DNA of 23,179 nt from JANQIV01 sp050117315. Its GTDB lineage: Bacteria; Bacteroidota; Ignavibacteria; Ignavibacteriales; Melioribacteraceae. The stretch covers positions 1 through 23,179 of the forward strand of contig JASFMY010000116.1 of assembly GCA_050117315.1 (NCBI GenBank), in the 5' to 3' direction. Below the pieces are notes generated by a model. That model was given only the letters and a program-made list of their open reading frames with translations. It did no database searches and was not told the DNA's origin. The translations under genes and the position numbers were made by a program. Shown here piece by piece: positions 23,071 through 23,179 of this stretch. Each line of letters opens with the position of its first letter. Position 1 is the stretch's first letter.

Positions 23071-23179
23071 ATATACACGATCCGAAAAAAAAATTAAGTT
23101 TGGGACTGTTTAAAGAGATAGAAAAAGGTTAAGTTTGTTAGAATGAAAATCGAGTTAACCAATATAGAAAAGGCAGAGT

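Noticed and set aside
23143..23179. ATG at 23143 opening a plus-strand frame (MKIELTNIEKAE) that runs off the window
   Set aside because: Only twelve codons are visible and no convincing Shine-Dalgarno precedes it. Two TAAGTTTG boxes (23095-23102, 23130-23137) are suggestive of a promoter, but not enough to call a gene.

Overview
The window is AT-rich and gene-dense. It looks like a chromosomal segment from a Gram-negative bacterium of the FCB superphylum, most likely Ignavibacteriota or a close relative. The clues are a GWxTD-domain secreted protein, a DUF3108 periplasmic protein, an Omp85 protein, an LptE-like lipoprotein and a receiver-less sigma-54 activator, all packed into one unidirectional envelope cluster. 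The taxonomic call is inference from family content; no search was run.

Layout. Positions 1-1697 hold a truncated sensor protein, cut off by a small palindromic repeat element at the window edge, and rnhB. ubiA (1698-2534, minus) diverges from a 2[4Fe-4S] ferredoxin and a geranylgeranyl-reductase-type flavoprotein (2622-4029, plus); these three look like an isoprenoid ether-lipid module. From 17877 down to 4129 thirteen minus-strand genes run almost without gaps: sigma-54 activator, lptE-like, family 2 glycosyltransferase, TPR protein, alkyladenine glycosylase, family 9 glycosyltransferase, DUF3108, CPBP protease, zinc-ribbon protein, cdsA, rimO, GWxTD protein, PfkB kinase and Omp85 (fourteen counting the activator). 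Most serve envelope assembly, with a few housekeeping genes interspersed.

The 1.17 kb between 17878 and 19052 has no convincing gene. It holds decayed GC-rich palindromes, a hierarchical tandem repeat (three ~81-bp cycles, each of four ~20-bp subunits) and a perfect 9-bp-stem hairpin. It leads into tRNA-His and hisS. This pair is the most striking item: the tRNA lacks G-1 and carries U72, A73 and U20a, and the synthetase has the divergent alphaproteobacterial-type sequence, so a rewired histidine identity system appears to sit in a non-proteobacterial genome. A Rho-independent terminator separates the two genes and leaves only about 20 nt before hisS.

Downstream are a probable group II intron 3'-end remnant, an adenosine deaminase with an altered active-site motif, an intact 132-bp MITE-like insertion with perfect 18-bp inverted repeats and a perfect 9-bp target duplication, and a secreted protein of unknown function.
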